DNA of 64,000 nt from Paenibacillus humicola (GCF_028826105.1 NZ_JAQGPL010000001.1:4366501-4430500), one strand, 5' to 3'. Shown: positions 36,821-46,418, counted from the stretch's first letter. Numbers and translations are program-made. Notes: generated by a model not told the origin, from the letters alone.

Positions 36821-39055
36821 TTAAGCGGACTGGCTGCCCTGCTTGCGGAAATCTCTCGGCGACAGCCCGACGGTGTTTTTGAAGGCGCGATTGAAGGAAT
36901 TGTAATTGTAATAGCCGACCTCCAGGCTGATCTGCTGCATCGATTTTTGCGTTTCGGCGAGCAGCTCCTTCGCCCTGCTCATCCGGATGCCGATCAGAAA
37001 GTCGACGAAGTTCTCGCCGAATTCCTCCTTGAACATTTTGCTGACCTGCTTGGCGTTCAGTTGAAATTTATCGCTCAAAAAATCGAGCGACAGATCCGGA
37101 TTTGCGTAGTTCCCGATAATAAATTTGCGTATTTCCGTCACAATAGCGCGTGCGCCGTACGAATCCTTCAGCTCGTCCATCTGCGACGCCATCGCGGCAA
37201 ATATGCGCCTGCAGCCGTCCTCCAGCTCGCCGGCCGTTTCCCAATGCTTTTGCAGCGCCTGCAGCTCCGCCTGCGCCGTTTTCCAAATCCGGCGGTATTC
37301 CTTCGACAGCTCGGCAAATTCGCGTTCCAGATGCCGGCACAAAAACTGCAGCATGCCGTCAATTTCGCTGCGCGGAGTTAACGCATCCCGGATTTGCGCG
37401 AACAACAGCCCGAGCTGCCCGGGCCATTCGCTGCCGCAAAGCCGCAGCGTCTGCGCCAGCGAACAGGCGGTGTAGGCCCATTCGTTCGTCTCCGCCTGCG
37501 TCCGTCCGGCCGTATGCCCGGGAGCGATCACCCGGTTCGGGCCGAGCACCGCTTTAAACTGGAGCAATTGCAGGGCGTTCTCGTATGCGCCGCGAATGCC
37601 GCGCAAGCCGGAAGCCTCGCCCGGCATGCCGATGGTCACCGTGAACTTCAGATTCTGCTCCGTCCATTCGCGCACCGCCTCCATGATGGCATTACGCGCC
37701 GCTCCCGACGCAGCGCTGTCCCGCTCCCACAGGATGGCGGTCAGCCGGTTGTCGGCCGTCCATTCGGCCCAGACGTCCGCATGGTGCTGCTGCGCCGTTT
37801 CATGCAGCACGATGTACAGCGTGAATTTAAGCAGCCTCTGATCGTGCGGGCTGTAGGCATTCGTAAACAGACGGTAGCCGTCGATCTCGAGCACCTGGAC
37901 AAAAGGGATTCTGCCCTTCACCTCGTACCCAAGCTTGGCAAGCTCCGCTTCGCAGTCCTCCTGCCCGTTCGGACGCGTCCCCTCCAGCAGCTCCTGGAAC
38001 AGCACCTTTTTGAGCAGGATCAGGTCCTGCTGATGCTGCTTCCGGAACTGCTCCGTCTGCTCCATCAGCCGCTCCAGCGTATGCTGAATGAAACCGAGCT
38101 CGCCGGTGTTTCTCCCGCCTCCGTCCGCCTCCCGCGCCAGCAGCTCACCCGGCGAGCCGGTGCGGATCAGCGATACGATCTGCTGAATCGGCTTGCAGTT
38201 TTTTCGGGTGACATGGATGAACCACAGGATGCCGGCGGCAACGGTCGCGACTGCCAGCAGAGTCCATAGATTGTACAGGTGGAGGGTGAACGCCAGCCCG
38301 TCCTGATGAAGCAGGCCGCTTTCCACCTTCCAACCGGTATACGGCGACGTATAGGCGGAAAAAACCGGGTTCCGTCCTTTGGCGTCTGTGCCGCCGCCGA
38401 GCACGGTTTGTCCGTCCGCATCGATCAGCCGCACAAAGCTGATGCCGGGATTGTACATTTGCCTGACCGCGTTCTGCAGGCCGGCGACGCTGACGTTTAC
38501 GACGAACAGCCCTCGTTTCTGACCGGTGAAATAAGGTGCGCTCCGCACCAGAGTCACGACCGGCTTGCCCGTACCGTCCGGAATCGTTTTGAACATCCGG
38601 ACGCCCGTCCACCGCTCCGGCAACGCTCCGTTCAAATACGGCTCGATAAACGTTTTATCGGGAAAATCGTTCATCTCCTTCGGTGCGCTCCCGAGCAGAA
38701 AAAGGTCCCCGGCGCGGACGAAATAGACGGAATCGATCATCGGATAGGCCGCCTTCAGGTTGTCCATCACCTTCAACGCTTGAATGTTCGCATACACGTC
38801 GTTTTCGTCGAGGCTGAAAAATTTGGTCACGGCCGGATCGGTTAAAATCTCCCTGACCACGCTGTAATCGATCGTTTTCAAGGCGTTATCCGTAAACAGA
38901 ATGGCCTGCTGGGCCAGAAATTCGTTGGCCCTTGCCGCTTCTTTGCGGTTTTGTTCGTTGAGCGATTGAAAAAAGAGGAAAAACAGGAGCATGGTAATGC
39001 CGAAAAAAGCGGGAAGGTAGGAAAGCAGGAGTCTGCGGAACCAGCTTTTGTTCAT
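36821..39055 (-). CDS. Membrane-bound AraC-family sensor-regulator of the first sugar importer
   Basis: A 744-residue one-component regulator: cytoplasmic start, TM1 (about 10-30, LLLSYLPAFFGITMLLFFLFF), an extracellular sensing region (about 35-280, with VDSVYFVRAGDLFLLGSAPK-like Cache features), TM2 (about 283-303, LWTLLAVATVAAGILWFIHV), a GGDEF-unrelated middle region, and C-terminal AraC helix-turn-helices (DLSLDFLSDKFQLNAKQVSKMFKEEFGENF and MQQISLEVGYYNYNSFNRAFKNTVGLSPRDFRK in pieces). It lies immediately upstream of the permease genes on the same strand and so likely senses the imported sugar outside the cell and controls the cluster. Confidence 0.9.
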   Translation of the reverse strand: MNKSWFRRLLLSYLPAFFGITMLLFFLFFQSLNEQNRKEAARANEFLAQQAILFTDNALKTIDYSVVREILTDPAVTKFFSLDENDVYANIQALKVMDNLKAAYPMIDSVYFVRAGDLFLLGSAPKEMNDFPDKTFIEPYLNGALPERWTGVRMFKTIPDGTGKPVVTLVRSAPYFTGQKRGLFVVNVSVAGLQNAVRQMYNPGISFVRLIDADGQTVLGGGTDAKGRNPVFSAYTSPYTGWKVESGLLHQDGLAFTLHLYNLWTLLAVATVAAGILWFIHVTRKNCKPIQQIVSLIRTGSPGELLAREADGGGRNTGELGFIQHTLERLMEQTEQFRKQHQQDLILLKKVLFQELLEGTRPNGQEDCEAELAKLGYEVKGRIPFVQVLEIDGYRLFTNAYSPHDQRLLKFTLYIVLHETAQQHHADVWAEWTADNRLTAILWERDSAASGAARNAIMEAVREWTEQNLKFTVTIGMPGEASGLRGIRGAYENALQLLQFKAVLGPNRVIAPGHTAGRTQAETNEWAYTACSLAQTLRLCGSEWPGQLGLLFAQIRDALTPRSEIDGMLQFLCRHLEREFAELSKEYRRIWKTAQAELQALQKHWETAGELEDGCRRIFAAMASQMDELKDSYGARAIVTEIRKFIIGNYANPDLSLDFLSDKFQLNAKQVSKMFKEEFGENFVDFLIGIRMSRAKELLAETQKSMQQISLEVGYYNYNSFNRAFKNTVGLSPRDFRKQGSQSA

Positions 39056-39543
39056 GACGAATCCCCCCAGCGGTTGTTCTCTTCATAGCTCTTCCGGTTG
39101 CCGTCTTTCAACGTGAATCGCATCGCCCCCTTAAGAACAAGGAAGCCGACGATTATACCGCTTCGCCGGCTTCCATAATGACCTGTCTGCAACCGCACTG
39201 TCCGCATGCCAAAAGCGCTTTCAAAGCCGTCTTCATTTCAAACCGGAAGGAGCGGCTCGCGCCGTCCTCGGCGGCGAAGCCGGTTTCTTCCCTGTAAATC
39301 GGCGAAGAATCAAAACGTCATCTTTTCCTTGAAATGAACATAACCGTATATTCGCCCCGGCTTCAACCGTCATTTTTCGAAAAGTTACCCTTTTTCGCCG
39401 GCTGCCGGAAGGCCGTTTGGCCGATGCCGCAAAGGCGGTACCCGAATGCCGGAATAGCCGTTCAAATCGGGCCAAGCGCGAGTTCACCTTTTTCGCAAAT
39501 CCGCCGAAGCGGGCGAAAAAGGTGAACTTCCGGCCCTGCCTAT
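39056..39543. other. Intergenic region, no gene recognised
   Basis: 488 bp between the AraC-type sensor start and the helicase stop. It contains a GGAAGCCG/CGGCTTCC hairpin near 39143-39176 and the long inverted repeat at 39481-39528. A minus-strand frame at 39233-39583 is open but runs into the helicase coding region and has no family-like sequence. Confidence 0.5.
39481..39528. repeat. 16-bp perfect inverted repeat after the helicase gene
   Basis: AGTTCACCTTTTTCGC at 39481-39496 and its exact complement at 39513-39528, separated by 16 nt, just beyond the helicase stop. It can form a long stem on either strand. There is no U tract, so it is not a standard terminator. Confidence 0.8.
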
Positions 39544-41133
39544 TTACGGCTTCCGCTGCTCCTCGCGCTTTGCCTTGAGCCATTTCGGCGCGCCTTTGTC
39601 CTTGTTGTCGCGCTCGCGTTTCTTTGTCGTTTTCCGGGCTTCGGGCTTGGATGCGGCAGGCTTGCCGCTTGCGCGCCGCTCCGTTCTGCCGGTGCTCTGA
39701 CCGTCATGCCGGCCGCCGGCGCCAGCGCTCGGCTGCGGGCCCACTGACGGCTCGCCGCCCGCTGCGACACTTGGGCTAGAGGCAGGCATCCGGCGCGCTC
39801 TCTTCTTGCCTGCACCGGGTCTCGTCCCGTTGTTATCGCTGTTATAGCCGGGTTTTGACGTTTCATCAATCCGGGTACTGCGGTGGCTCGAACCCGATTC
39901 CGGCCCTCGCACTCCCGCTTGATCTGTGCGGCCGTCCATGCCGGACGGCGATTCCTTCGTTTTCGCCAGACTGATGTGCCGTCCGCCGCGGCCGGTTTGC
40001 AGCTCGTCCGGGTTCCATAGGCGCCCGCGGTACATGGCCTTCTGTATAATCGGGATGCCGAGCTGCCTTGCGAATTTATCCATAATAAACAGCTGCTGCG
40101 GCGTCACGATCGACACGACTGTGCCCGGCCTGCCCATGCGGCCCGTCCGGCCCGAACGGTGCACATAAATGTCCGCATCGAGGGCCGGGTCCAAGTGAAG
40201 CACGAGCGGCAGGTTCTCGATATCAAGGCCGCGTGCAGCTACGTCCGTTGCCAGCAGCAGCCGGCAGCGGCCGTCCCTGAAGCGGGTCAGCGTTGCGGCG
40301 CGCCGCTGCTTGTCCGCATCGCCGTACAGCGTCTCGACGGCGAAGCCTTCGTAGCCGAATTTCGCTTCGTAATTCGCAATCTCGTCGGTATCGTTAATAA
40401 AGGCGAGCGCCGACGCCGGATTCATCAGCCGCATCAGCCTTCGGGCGGTATCCACTTTGTCGCGCTTGTCGCACACGAGATAAAAATGCTCCACGTTCGA
40501 GCCGGCGCCCGGCTCTGCCGTCACGTCGATCCGCTCCGGATTTGTCATCCACTTCCGCTCCACGTCCGCCATCGTCTGCGGGCGCGTAGCCGAGAAGAAA
40601 GCGACCTGACGGTCGCGTACCATTCCTTTGAGCAGCGTCTCCACTTCCCGGCCGGAGCCGAGACTGAACACTTGATCCGCTTCGTCGATGACGAGAACGC
40701 GGATATGATGCAGCCTCAGCTTGCCGGCCGCCGCCAGCTCGTGGATACGTCCCGGCGTCCCGATCACGATGTGCGGATGCTGCCGCAGCTTCTCGACCTG
40801 GCGCTGCATCGAAGCGCCGCCGATCAGCGGCTGCGCGCGCAATCCGAGCGGCGGGCAGTATATTTCCGCCACGCGGAAGATTTGCATCGCCAGCTCCTGC
40901 GTCGGCGCGAGCACCATCGCCTGCAGCCGGGAGCTGTCCGAATCGATTCGCTGCAGCGCCGGCAGCAGATAGGCCAGCGTCTTGCCGCTGCCCGTCTGCG
41001 ATTTCGCGCTTATATCCCGTCCGCCGAGCAGCGCCGGAATCGCCTCCGCCTGCACGGGCGTCGGCGTCTCGATCCGATGCTCCCGCAGCGCCGCGGCGAG
41101 CCGCGCGTCTATTCCCAGTGATTCCCAAGTCAT
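39544..41133 (-). CDS. DEAD-box RNA helicase
   Basis: A 529-residue protein. Q motif TPTPVQAEAIP, motif I AKSQTGSGKT, Ia PTQELAMQI, Ib TPGRIHEL, II VIDEADQVF, III FSATRP, then the second RecA domain with LLLATDVAARGLDIE and VI HRSGRTGRMG. Residues after about 380 form a basic, Ser/Gly/Arg-rich disordered tail, probably for RNA binding. The tail differs from DbpA-type RRM tails, so the exact role (cold adaptation, ribosome assembly, decay) is open. The ribosome site is weak (TGAGGA). Confidence 0.93.
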   Translation of the reverse strand: MTWESLGIDARLAAALREHRIETPTPVQAEAIPALLGGRDISAKSQTGSGKTLAYLLPALQRIDSDSSRLQAMVLAPTQELAMQIFRVAEIYCPPLGLRAQPLIGGASMQRQVEKLRQHPHIVIGTPGRIHELAAAGKLRLHHIRVLVIDEADQVFSLGSGREVETLLKGMVRDRQVAFFSATRPQTMADVERKWMTNPERIDVTAEPGAGSNVEHFYLVCDKRDKVDTARRLMRLMNPASALAFINDTDEIANYEAKFGYEGFAVETLYGDADKQRRAATLTRFRDGRCRLLLATDVAARGLDIENLPLVLHLDPALDADIYVHRSGRTGRMGRPGTVVSIVTPQQLFIMDKFARQLGIPIIQKAMYRGRLWNPDELQTGRGGRHISLAKTKESPSGMDGRTDQAGVRGPESGSSHRSTRIDETSKPGYNSDNNGTRPGAGKKRARRMPASSPSVAAGGEPSVGPQPSAGAGGRHDGQSTGRTERRASGKPAASKPEARKTTKKRERDNKDKGAPKWLKAKREEQRKP

Positions 41134-41235
41134 GTTGTTTCGTCCTCATTTCGCATCTTCAATATAGCCGGCGAGCGTTTCAGACGCGCCGCACGGCGGA
41201 TCAAGCTCCGTTCGTTCCCATTGTTCGGCAGGAAG

Positions 41236-42006
41236 CTATTTGCGGCTGAACATTCGTCCCGCCACCCGGTCCGCTAGTCTCGGCATCAAGCCGTACAGCC
41301 GGATACCGAGCGACAAGGCTAGCGGCAGATCGGCCTCCGGCGTCCGCCGCTCAATGACGCGCGCGATCGTTTCGGCGACACGGCGCTGCGGCAGCATATA
41401 CCGGCCGATGCTCGTCTTGTACGCGCCTCCGGGATCCGCCTTGTCGAAAAAAGGCGTGTCGACCGGTCCGGGGTTAACGGCAGAGACGGCTATGCCGTAA
41501 GGCGCAAGCTCCATCCGCATCGCATTCGTAAGCCCCAGCGCCGCATGCTTCGAGGCGGCATAGCCGGCCGACTTCGGCGTGGCGATTTTGCCCGCCAGCG
41601 AAATGACGTTCACAATATGGCCGTCGCCCTGCTGCCTCATGAGCGGGAGCACCGCCTTCGCGCAGCGGACGATGCCCATATAATTCGTGTCCATCATTTC
41701 CGAAAAATGCAGGAGCGGCGCATCCTCGAAGCGCTCGAACACACCGAAGCCGGCATTGTTCACCAGCACGTCGATCCGGCCGAATTCGTCGAACGCCAGA
41801 CGCACGACCCGATCGACGTCGCCGTCGTCGGTCACATCGAGCCGGTAGCGGCGGCACGGGCCGCCGATTGCGTTTGCCGAGCTCTCCAGTCTCCGCTCGT
41901 CTCGGCCCGTCAAGACGGGCACCGCTCCCCGCTCGGCAAGCAGCTTCGCCGTTTCCGCTCCGATCCCGCTGGAAGCCCCGGTTATCAGGACGATTTTCCC
42001 TTTCAT
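41236..42006 (-). CDS. Short-chain dehydrogenase/reductase
   Basis: A 256-residue NAD(P)-dependent oxidoreductase. TGASSGIG for cofactor binding, LDVTDDGDV, NNAGFG, catalytic S/Y/K in NVISLAGKIATPKSAGYAASKHA, and NPGPVDTPFF. The arginine in TGRDERRLE suggests NADPH preference. The substrate is unknown. I prefer the ATG at 42006; a TTG at 42018 abuts the GGGAG site. Confidence 0.88.
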   Translation of the reverse strand: MKGKIVLITGASSGIGAETAKLLAERGAVPVLTGRDERRLESSANAIGGPCRRYRLDVTDDGDVDRVVRLAFDEFGRIDVLVNNAGFGVFERFEDAPLLHFSEMMDTNYMGIVRCAKAVLPLMRQQGDGHIVNVISLAGKIATPKSAGYAASKHAALGLTNAMRMELAPYGIAVSAVNPGPVDTPFFDKADPGGAYKTSIGRYMLPQRRVAETIARVIERRTPEADLPLALSLGIRLYGLMPRLADRVAGRMFSRK

Positions 42007-42093
42007 CGTTTCGCTCAACTCCCGTACCCACAGTTTACTTCAATCGGCCCTCCGGAAGCAAAGACCAACCGGCCCAGTCGTCCCCTTGAAAAT

Positions 42094-42116
42094 GAAAAAA
42101 AGCTCCCGCAGGAGCT
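42094..42116 (-). terminator. Terminator of cheX
   Basis: AGCTCC TGCG GGAGCT followed by a run of seven U, ten nucleotides after the cheX stop. Confidence 0.88.
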
Positions 42117-42125
42117 GTAAACGTG

Positions 42126-42587
42126 TTACGATGCAATTAATACTTGAATGTCCAATTCGCCAATTCCCTCCATAATTAGCGGTATCGCGAGCGCTTTCTG
42201 CATCGCGAAGCCGGCCGATTGCGCGGAATGCATTACTTTCGGCGGAGTGATGTCCACCTTGACGCCTTGATTGTAAAGCATCGTACTCGCGTTGCCGCTG
42301 ATCATGTTGCCCAGCTCGGAGATTGCGCTCTTGCCCATCTCGTCGAGCTCGGAAATGGCGTATCCGCCCATCATCGCAGAGATCATTTTGAGCGCGACGT
42401 CTTCGCTGAGGCCGAAGACGATATCGCCATTCATCTGGCCGTTCAAGCCGATTTGAATCCATACGTAATTTTCGATAAACTTGACGTCCTTCACACTGAG
42501 CTGTCCGGTAGCCGGCCGGATTTGAACCACTTGCTCGATAACGATTCTGGCAGATTCCAGGAAGGGATTAATATATTCGGCCTTCAT
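42126..42587 (-). CDS. cheX: CheX-type chemotaxis phosphatase
   Basis: A 153-residue protein. INPFLESARIVIEQV at the N-terminus and the catalytic helix SAISELGNMISGNAS with E91 and N94 (ExxN motif) that dephosphorylates CheY~P. DIVFGLSEDVALKMISAMMG and the C-terminal GFAMQKALAIPLIMEGIGELDIQV complete the CheX/CheC fold. The ATG at 42587 gives the usual length; the ribosome site is poor. It is monocistronic and closed by a strong terminator, away from other chemotaxis genes. Confidence 0.85.
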   Translation of the reverse strand: MKAEYINPFLESARIVIEQVVQIRPATGQLSVKDVKFIENYVWIQIGLNGQMNGDIVFGLSEDVALKMISAMMGGYAISELDEMGKSAISELGNMISGNASTMLYNQGVKVDITPPKVMHSAQSAGFAMQKALAIPLIMEGIGELDIQVLIAS

Positions 42588-42740
42588 CGCAACGCAGCGC
42601 CCCTTTTTACATAAGTATCGAGTGACAGAACTTTGTAAGCCCATTATACAGGAATAGCTAGGACAAGTATACTATTTCTTTCCACGTATTTGTTGAAAAA
42701 AGCTTGTTTTTGTCGAACTACAGTCCTAGGGAGGAACGGC

Positions 42741-43778
42741 ATGCCGAACGTATGGGCGCATATCATCTATGGGCAAAAAGTACTGGAGTCCATCGGCGAG
42801 CAAACGATGATCGCAGCTTCGGAGGACCGCAAGCTGTTTTTTTTAGGCTGCCAGGGTCCCGACTTCCTCTTTTACCATCGATTTCTGCCCTGGCAAAAGA
42901 ACAAGACGATGACCCTGCTCGGCGGCGAGATGCACAGCAAGCAGTGCGGACCCGTGCTTATGGATTTGCTGGATGCCGCAGCCGGCCGGCCGGCAGCCGC
43001 CCAGGCTCCCGATCCGGCAGTATTGTACACGCTCGGTTTCGTGCTTCATCATCTGCTGGACCGCAAGCTGCATCCTTATATTTTCAGCAAAGCCGGCTTT
43101 CGCAAGTGGGATCATCAGCGGCTGGAAATCATGATGGATACGATTATCGCCCGCAAGCTGGCCGGGATTGAAACGTGGAAGACGGAAATTTGGCGCGAGA
43201 TCGACGCGGCGGGAGCCGTGCCGGATGGGATCGTGGATGCGTTCGAGCAAATCGTCGCCGTCCACTATCCCGCCTATGCGCCGTATATCGAAAGGGAGCA
43301 TTGGAGAATGGCGATGAAGGATATGGTCCGTGCGCAGCGGCTTTTCTTCGACCCTTCGGGCATACGCCGGTTTCTGACCTTCCGGCAGATCGAACCGTTC
43401 GTGTATCGCCGGGACATCCCGCCGCTCGATATTATGAACGAACAACGCAAAAGCTGGCTGGACCCGGCGAACGGGAAGGACCGTCACCAGGAAAGCGTGT
43501 GGGATTTGTGGGAGGCCGCCATGGAGGAGGGTCAAGCGGTCATGCGCGCCGTATTGGAATGGCTGCGGGCGCTTGAGCAGGCATCGTTCGATCCGACCGG
43601 GGACGAAAAGCTGCTGGCGACGGTTCAGCTTCGCGAAACGGCCGCCTCGCTCATCGACGACCGCTCCTACGAAACCGGTCTTCCCTGCAGCAGCGGCGCG
43701 GGCATCCGCTATGCCGAGCCGATTTGGCCGGACGGCGGCGTAGCGGTTAACCCGCCGTCCGGCGCTGCGCTGGATTGA
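42741..43778 (+). CDS. Zinc-dependent phospholipase C-family protein
   Basis: A 345-residue protein with MPNVWAHIIYGQKVLESI, LGCQGPDFLFYHRF, GFVLHHLLDRKLHPYIF and WDHQRLEIMMDTIIARK. Its His/Asp pattern is that of the Zn_dep_PLPC family common in Firmicutes. No signal peptide, so probably cytoplasmic and not a toxin-type phospholipase. GGGAGG lies 6 nt before the ATG at 42741. The 3' end has a 12-bp GC-rich inverted repeat (43727-43763). Confidence 0.8.
   Translation: MPNVWAHIIYGQKVLESIGEQTMIAASEDRKLFFLGCQGPDFLFYHRFLPWQKNKTMTLLGGEMHSKQCGPVLMDLLDAAAGRPAAAQAPDPAVLYTLGFVLHHLLDRKLHPYIFSKAGFRKWDHQRLEIMMDTIIARKLAGIETWKTEIWREIDAAGAVPDGIVDAFEQIVAVHYPAYAPYIEREHWRMAMKDMVRAQRLFFDPSGIRRFLTFRQIEPFVYRRDIPPLDIMNEQRKSWLDPANGKDRHQESVWDLWEAAMEEGQAVMRAVLEWLRALEQASFDPTGDEKLLATVQLRETAASLIDDRSYETGLPCSSGAGIRYAEPIWPDGGVAVNPPSGAALD
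43727..43763. repeat. 12-bp inverted repeat at the 3' end of the Zn-PLC-family gene
   Basis: GCCGGACGGCGG (43727-43738) and CCGCCGTCCGGC (43752-43763) are exact complements with a 13-nt loop, just before the convergent stops. No T run, so a terminator role is only possible. Confidence 0.55.
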
Positions 43779-43789
43779 CGTTTAAGCTC

Positions 43790-44782
43790 CTACATCGCCT
43801 CCGGCTTCGAGCGGCGGTAGCGAAGGCGGATAAGCCGCAGCTTATCATATAGCAGATCGAGCGGCTTTCCCTGGACGGCCTCTTCCCCATACACCTTATA
43901 CAGCACCGGCTTCAGGTACCGGTCTCCCTCGCTTGTCAGCGCTTCCCAAACGAGCCGCTGCTCCGATTCGGGCATTTGCTTCAGCTCCCGTTCGATCAGC
44001 GGCTCGACGTCGTAGCCTTCCGTCTCCAGCCTTTCTATCCGCTCCATCAGCTCGCGGCGCGGAAGCTCCAGCTCCGCCTGCATGTCATCGAGCGTTTTCC
44101 CTTCCGAAATGGCGCTCAGCAGGATCCGTTTCACGTGCTGCCGGTCCATTTGCGTTTTGTATTTGTTTTCTTTCTGTTTGAACAGCCACTGCGAATACGC
44201 GCCGGGGTCCAGCCGCTCCGCAACCCACTGCAGCGGAAACGACGTCGCTCGCTCGACCGTCCGCGTGATGGCCAGCACCTCTTCGCCGTAAACGGCCAGC
44301 TTCGCCTCGCCCCAGCCGGGAATTTGCCGCAGCTCCTCCAGCTCGTACGGCACGAAGGCGCTGATCATCCACAGCAGCCGGTTGGTGGCGACCAGATAGG
44401 CGGATTTCTTGTCCGCGATTGCCCGTCCGCGCCGCCAGTCCCGCAGCGTCTCGAACAGCTCCGCATTACCGTGCAGCTCCCCGTAGCACTGCAGCATCGT
44501 ATACAGGCTGCCGGCGCCGGTATTCCGTCGGCGGTCGTCGAGCATGCCGTCGACAAGCGGCCGGTAGCCTTCCCCCATCCTGACGGCGACGCCGTGCCGG
44601 AACGAGGTGATCATCTCTTCCCACGAGCCGCCTTCAAACCAGACGGATTCGTCCTTCCCGCCCTCTTCCTCCGTCCAGATGACCGACCAGACGCCGTTCT
44701 GCTCGCAAATCGACAGCTGCGCCGAAGCCGTGCGCCCGTCTTCTCCGGTTTTCTCAAACGTGTTCAAAAATACGATCTGCAT
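43790..44782 (-). CDS. HRDC-domain protein
   Basis: A 330-residue protein. MQIVFLNTFEK at the start, GSWEEMITSFRHGVAVRMGEGYRPLVDGML, and an HRDC domain at about residues 115-205 (ADKKSAYLVATNRLLWMISAFVPYELEELRQIPGWGEAKLAVYGEEVLAIT in pieces). The C-terminal half is helical with a helix-turn-helix-like TLDDMQAELELPRRELMERIERLETEG. HRDC usually helps bind nucleic acids; no helicase or nuclease domain is present. The ATG at 44782 has GGAGGTG 8 nt upstream. Confidence 0.75.
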   Translation of the reverse strand: MQIVFLNTFEKTGEDGRTASAQLSICEQNGVWSVIWTEEEGGKDESVWFEGGSWEEMITSFRHGVAVRMGEGYRPLVDGMLDDRRRNTGAGSLYTMLQCYGELHGNAELFETLRDWRRGRAIADKKSAYLVATNRLLWMISAFVPYELEELRQIPGWGEAKLAVYGEEVLAITRTVERATSFPLQWVAERLDPGAYSQWLFKQKENKYKTQMDRQHVKRILLSAISEGKTLDDMQAELELPRRELMERIERLETEGYDVEPLIERELKQMPESEQRLVWEALTSEGDRYLKPVLYKVYGEEAVQGKPLDLLYDKLRLIRLRYRRSKPEAM

Positions 44783-44843
44783 CCGCTGTGCACCTCCGCA
44801 ATAAATATCAAACGACGATGAACGTCTGCCGCCGAATGGACAC

Positions 44844-44887
44844 AAAAAAACACCTCTTCCGGCCGGCCTGCGGCTCGAAAGAGGTGC
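44844..44887 (-). terminator. Terminator of the MFS gene
   Basis: Minus-strand stem CACCTCTT / AAGAGGTG with a GC-rich inner hairpin and a seven-U tract. Confidence 0.85.
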
Positions 44888-44966
44888 TTCCTCACGTTCA
44901 ACGTTTTTGATTGCTATCATCATAGCACAGGGCGCGAGCGAAAGGCAATAGCGAACGCCTGAATCA

Positions 44967-46166
44967 TCAAACGCGCTTGACGGCGGCCGTCTGCAGCGTT
45001 TCCCGTCCCGACCAGTAGGCGAGCCCCGTCGTGGCCAGCAGCAGGAGGCCGGTCACCCAGAAGACGCTGTGGATGGAGAAGACTCCGCTGATCGCTCCGC
45101 CGACGAGCGGTCCGAGCATCCCGCCGATCTGCCCCGCCGATTGGTTCAGGCTGAACGCACGGCCGCGGAAATCGCTCGGCGTCGAGCGTACGACCATGCC
45201 GTTGAGCGCCGGGAACACCGCGCAGAAAAAGGCGCCGTAAATGAACCGGATAATCGAGAAGCCCCATATGTTGTGAAACGGAATTTGCGCGATATTGCCG
45301 AGACCGCCGACAAGCAGGCCGATGACCAATATTTTGTTGAAGCCGTATTTGTCCGCCAGCTTCCCCCACCTCGGCGCAAAAATAATGCTGGCGATGCCCA
45401 CCAGCGAGAACACGATGCCTGCGAGCAGCGAGGCGTCTTTGACGGACCCGCCTATCTGCACGATATAGAGCGGCAGAACCGGTTCGATGGTCATGACGGA
45501 AAACTGGGTGAGCAGCGACAAGACGAGTACAAGGAAAAACGTCTGGTTGCGCGAGGCGATTTTCAGCGTCTGGAAGACGGAGCTTCGCGTTTTGCTCGGC
45601 ACGAATTTCTCTTCCTTCACCCAGAACAGCACGAGCAGCGTGGCCAGCAGGACGAGGATGCCGGCGCTGGCGAAGGCGATCCGGGTGCTGACGAGCCGCG
45701 CGATGATGCCGCCGAGCAGCGGGCCCATAATGCTGCCGGTCGCCGTTGCCGTCGACATGACCGACAGCGCGTAGCCGACCTTATGCTCGGGCGTATTCGT
45801 GCCGACCAGCGCGATCGCGCCGGGAATGAATCCGCTGAGCAGCCCTTGAAGCAGGCGGAGCGCAAGAATCTCGTAAGCGTTCGTAACGAGCGAGGTCAGT
45901 ATATAAATAACAAAGAGCGCGAAGCCGGCGCGGACGATCATCGGCTTGCGCCCGTAACGGTCGCCGACCGCCCCCCAGAACGGGGATGCAATCGCCCCGG
46001 CGAAGAAAGCGCTGCTGAACAGCAGCCCCGACCACATCTCGACATGCTGCGTCTCGCCGATCTGAATGAGAAACAAAGGGAGAAAAGGAATGACCATCGA
46101 GAAACTCGCCGCCGTGACGAATGAGCCGAACCAGAGCAGCCACAAATTACGCTTCCAACGTTCCAT
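44967..46166 (-). CDS. MFS drug-efflux-type transporter
   Basis: A 399-residue inner-membrane antiporter with twelve predicted segments. Motif A GAVGDRYGRKPMI after TM2, motif C-like GSIMGPLLGGIIA in TM5, and a second-half GAPxWGKLADKYG-like FAPRWGKLADKYGFNK. It resembles the Bmr/Nor drug:H+ group; the substrate is unknown. GAGGAGG lies 8 nt before the ATG at 46166. A hairpin with a U-rich tail sits 17 nt upstream of the start codon and could attenuate expression. Confidence 0.85.
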   Translation of the reverse strand: MERWKRNLWLLWFGSFVTAASFSMVIPFLPLFLIQIGETQHVEMWSGLLFSSAFFAGAIASPFWGAVGDRYGRKPMIVRAGFALFVIYILTSLVTNAYEILALRLLQGLLSGFIPGAIALVGTNTPEHKVGYALSVMSTATATGSIMGPLLGGIIARLVSTRIAFASAGILVLLATLLVLFWVKEEKFVPSKTRSSVFQTLKIASRNQTFFLVLVLSLLTQFSVMTIEPVLPLYIVQIGGSVKDASLLAGIVFSLVGIASIIFAPRWGKLADKYGFNKILVIGLLVGGLGNIAQIPFHNIWGFSIIRFIYGAFFCAVFPALNGMVVRSTPSDFRGRAFSLNQSAGQIGGMLGPLVGGAISGVFSIHSVFWVTGLLLLATTGLAYWSGRETLQTAAVKRV

Positions 46167-46180
46167 GCACGCATCCTCCT

Positions 46181-46208
46181 CGAAAAAAGAAGACTCCTCG
46201 CGGAGTCC
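46181..46208 (-). terminator. Leader hairpin / possible attenuator of the MFS gene
   Basis: Minus-strand GACTCC GCGA GGAGTC followed by TTCTTTTTTC, immediately before the ribosome site. The stem is short (6 bp), so it could be a weak intrinsic terminator or an mRNA hairpin. Confidence 0.5.
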
Positions 46209-46418
46209 CTGAAACCGTTCTTAACCGTCGTCTACTAGTGTATCAGAAAAGGAGCGATTTACCGATTCCGGTATTTGTCCGCATAGCGCCATAAGAGGCC
46301 GATACATTGCGATTATCGCTATGTTGCTCCCCCTAGCCGATGGATGCTATGATAAAGCGGACGACAGGAGCGTCCGGCCGCCAGCGGCGGGGCGCATCCC
46401 CAAGGAGGAATTCCCGGC

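Noticed and set aside
39233..39583. 116-residue minus-strand frame in the intergenic gap
   Set aside because: Low-complexity basic sequence overlapping the end of the helicase gene, with no family resemblance or ribosome site.
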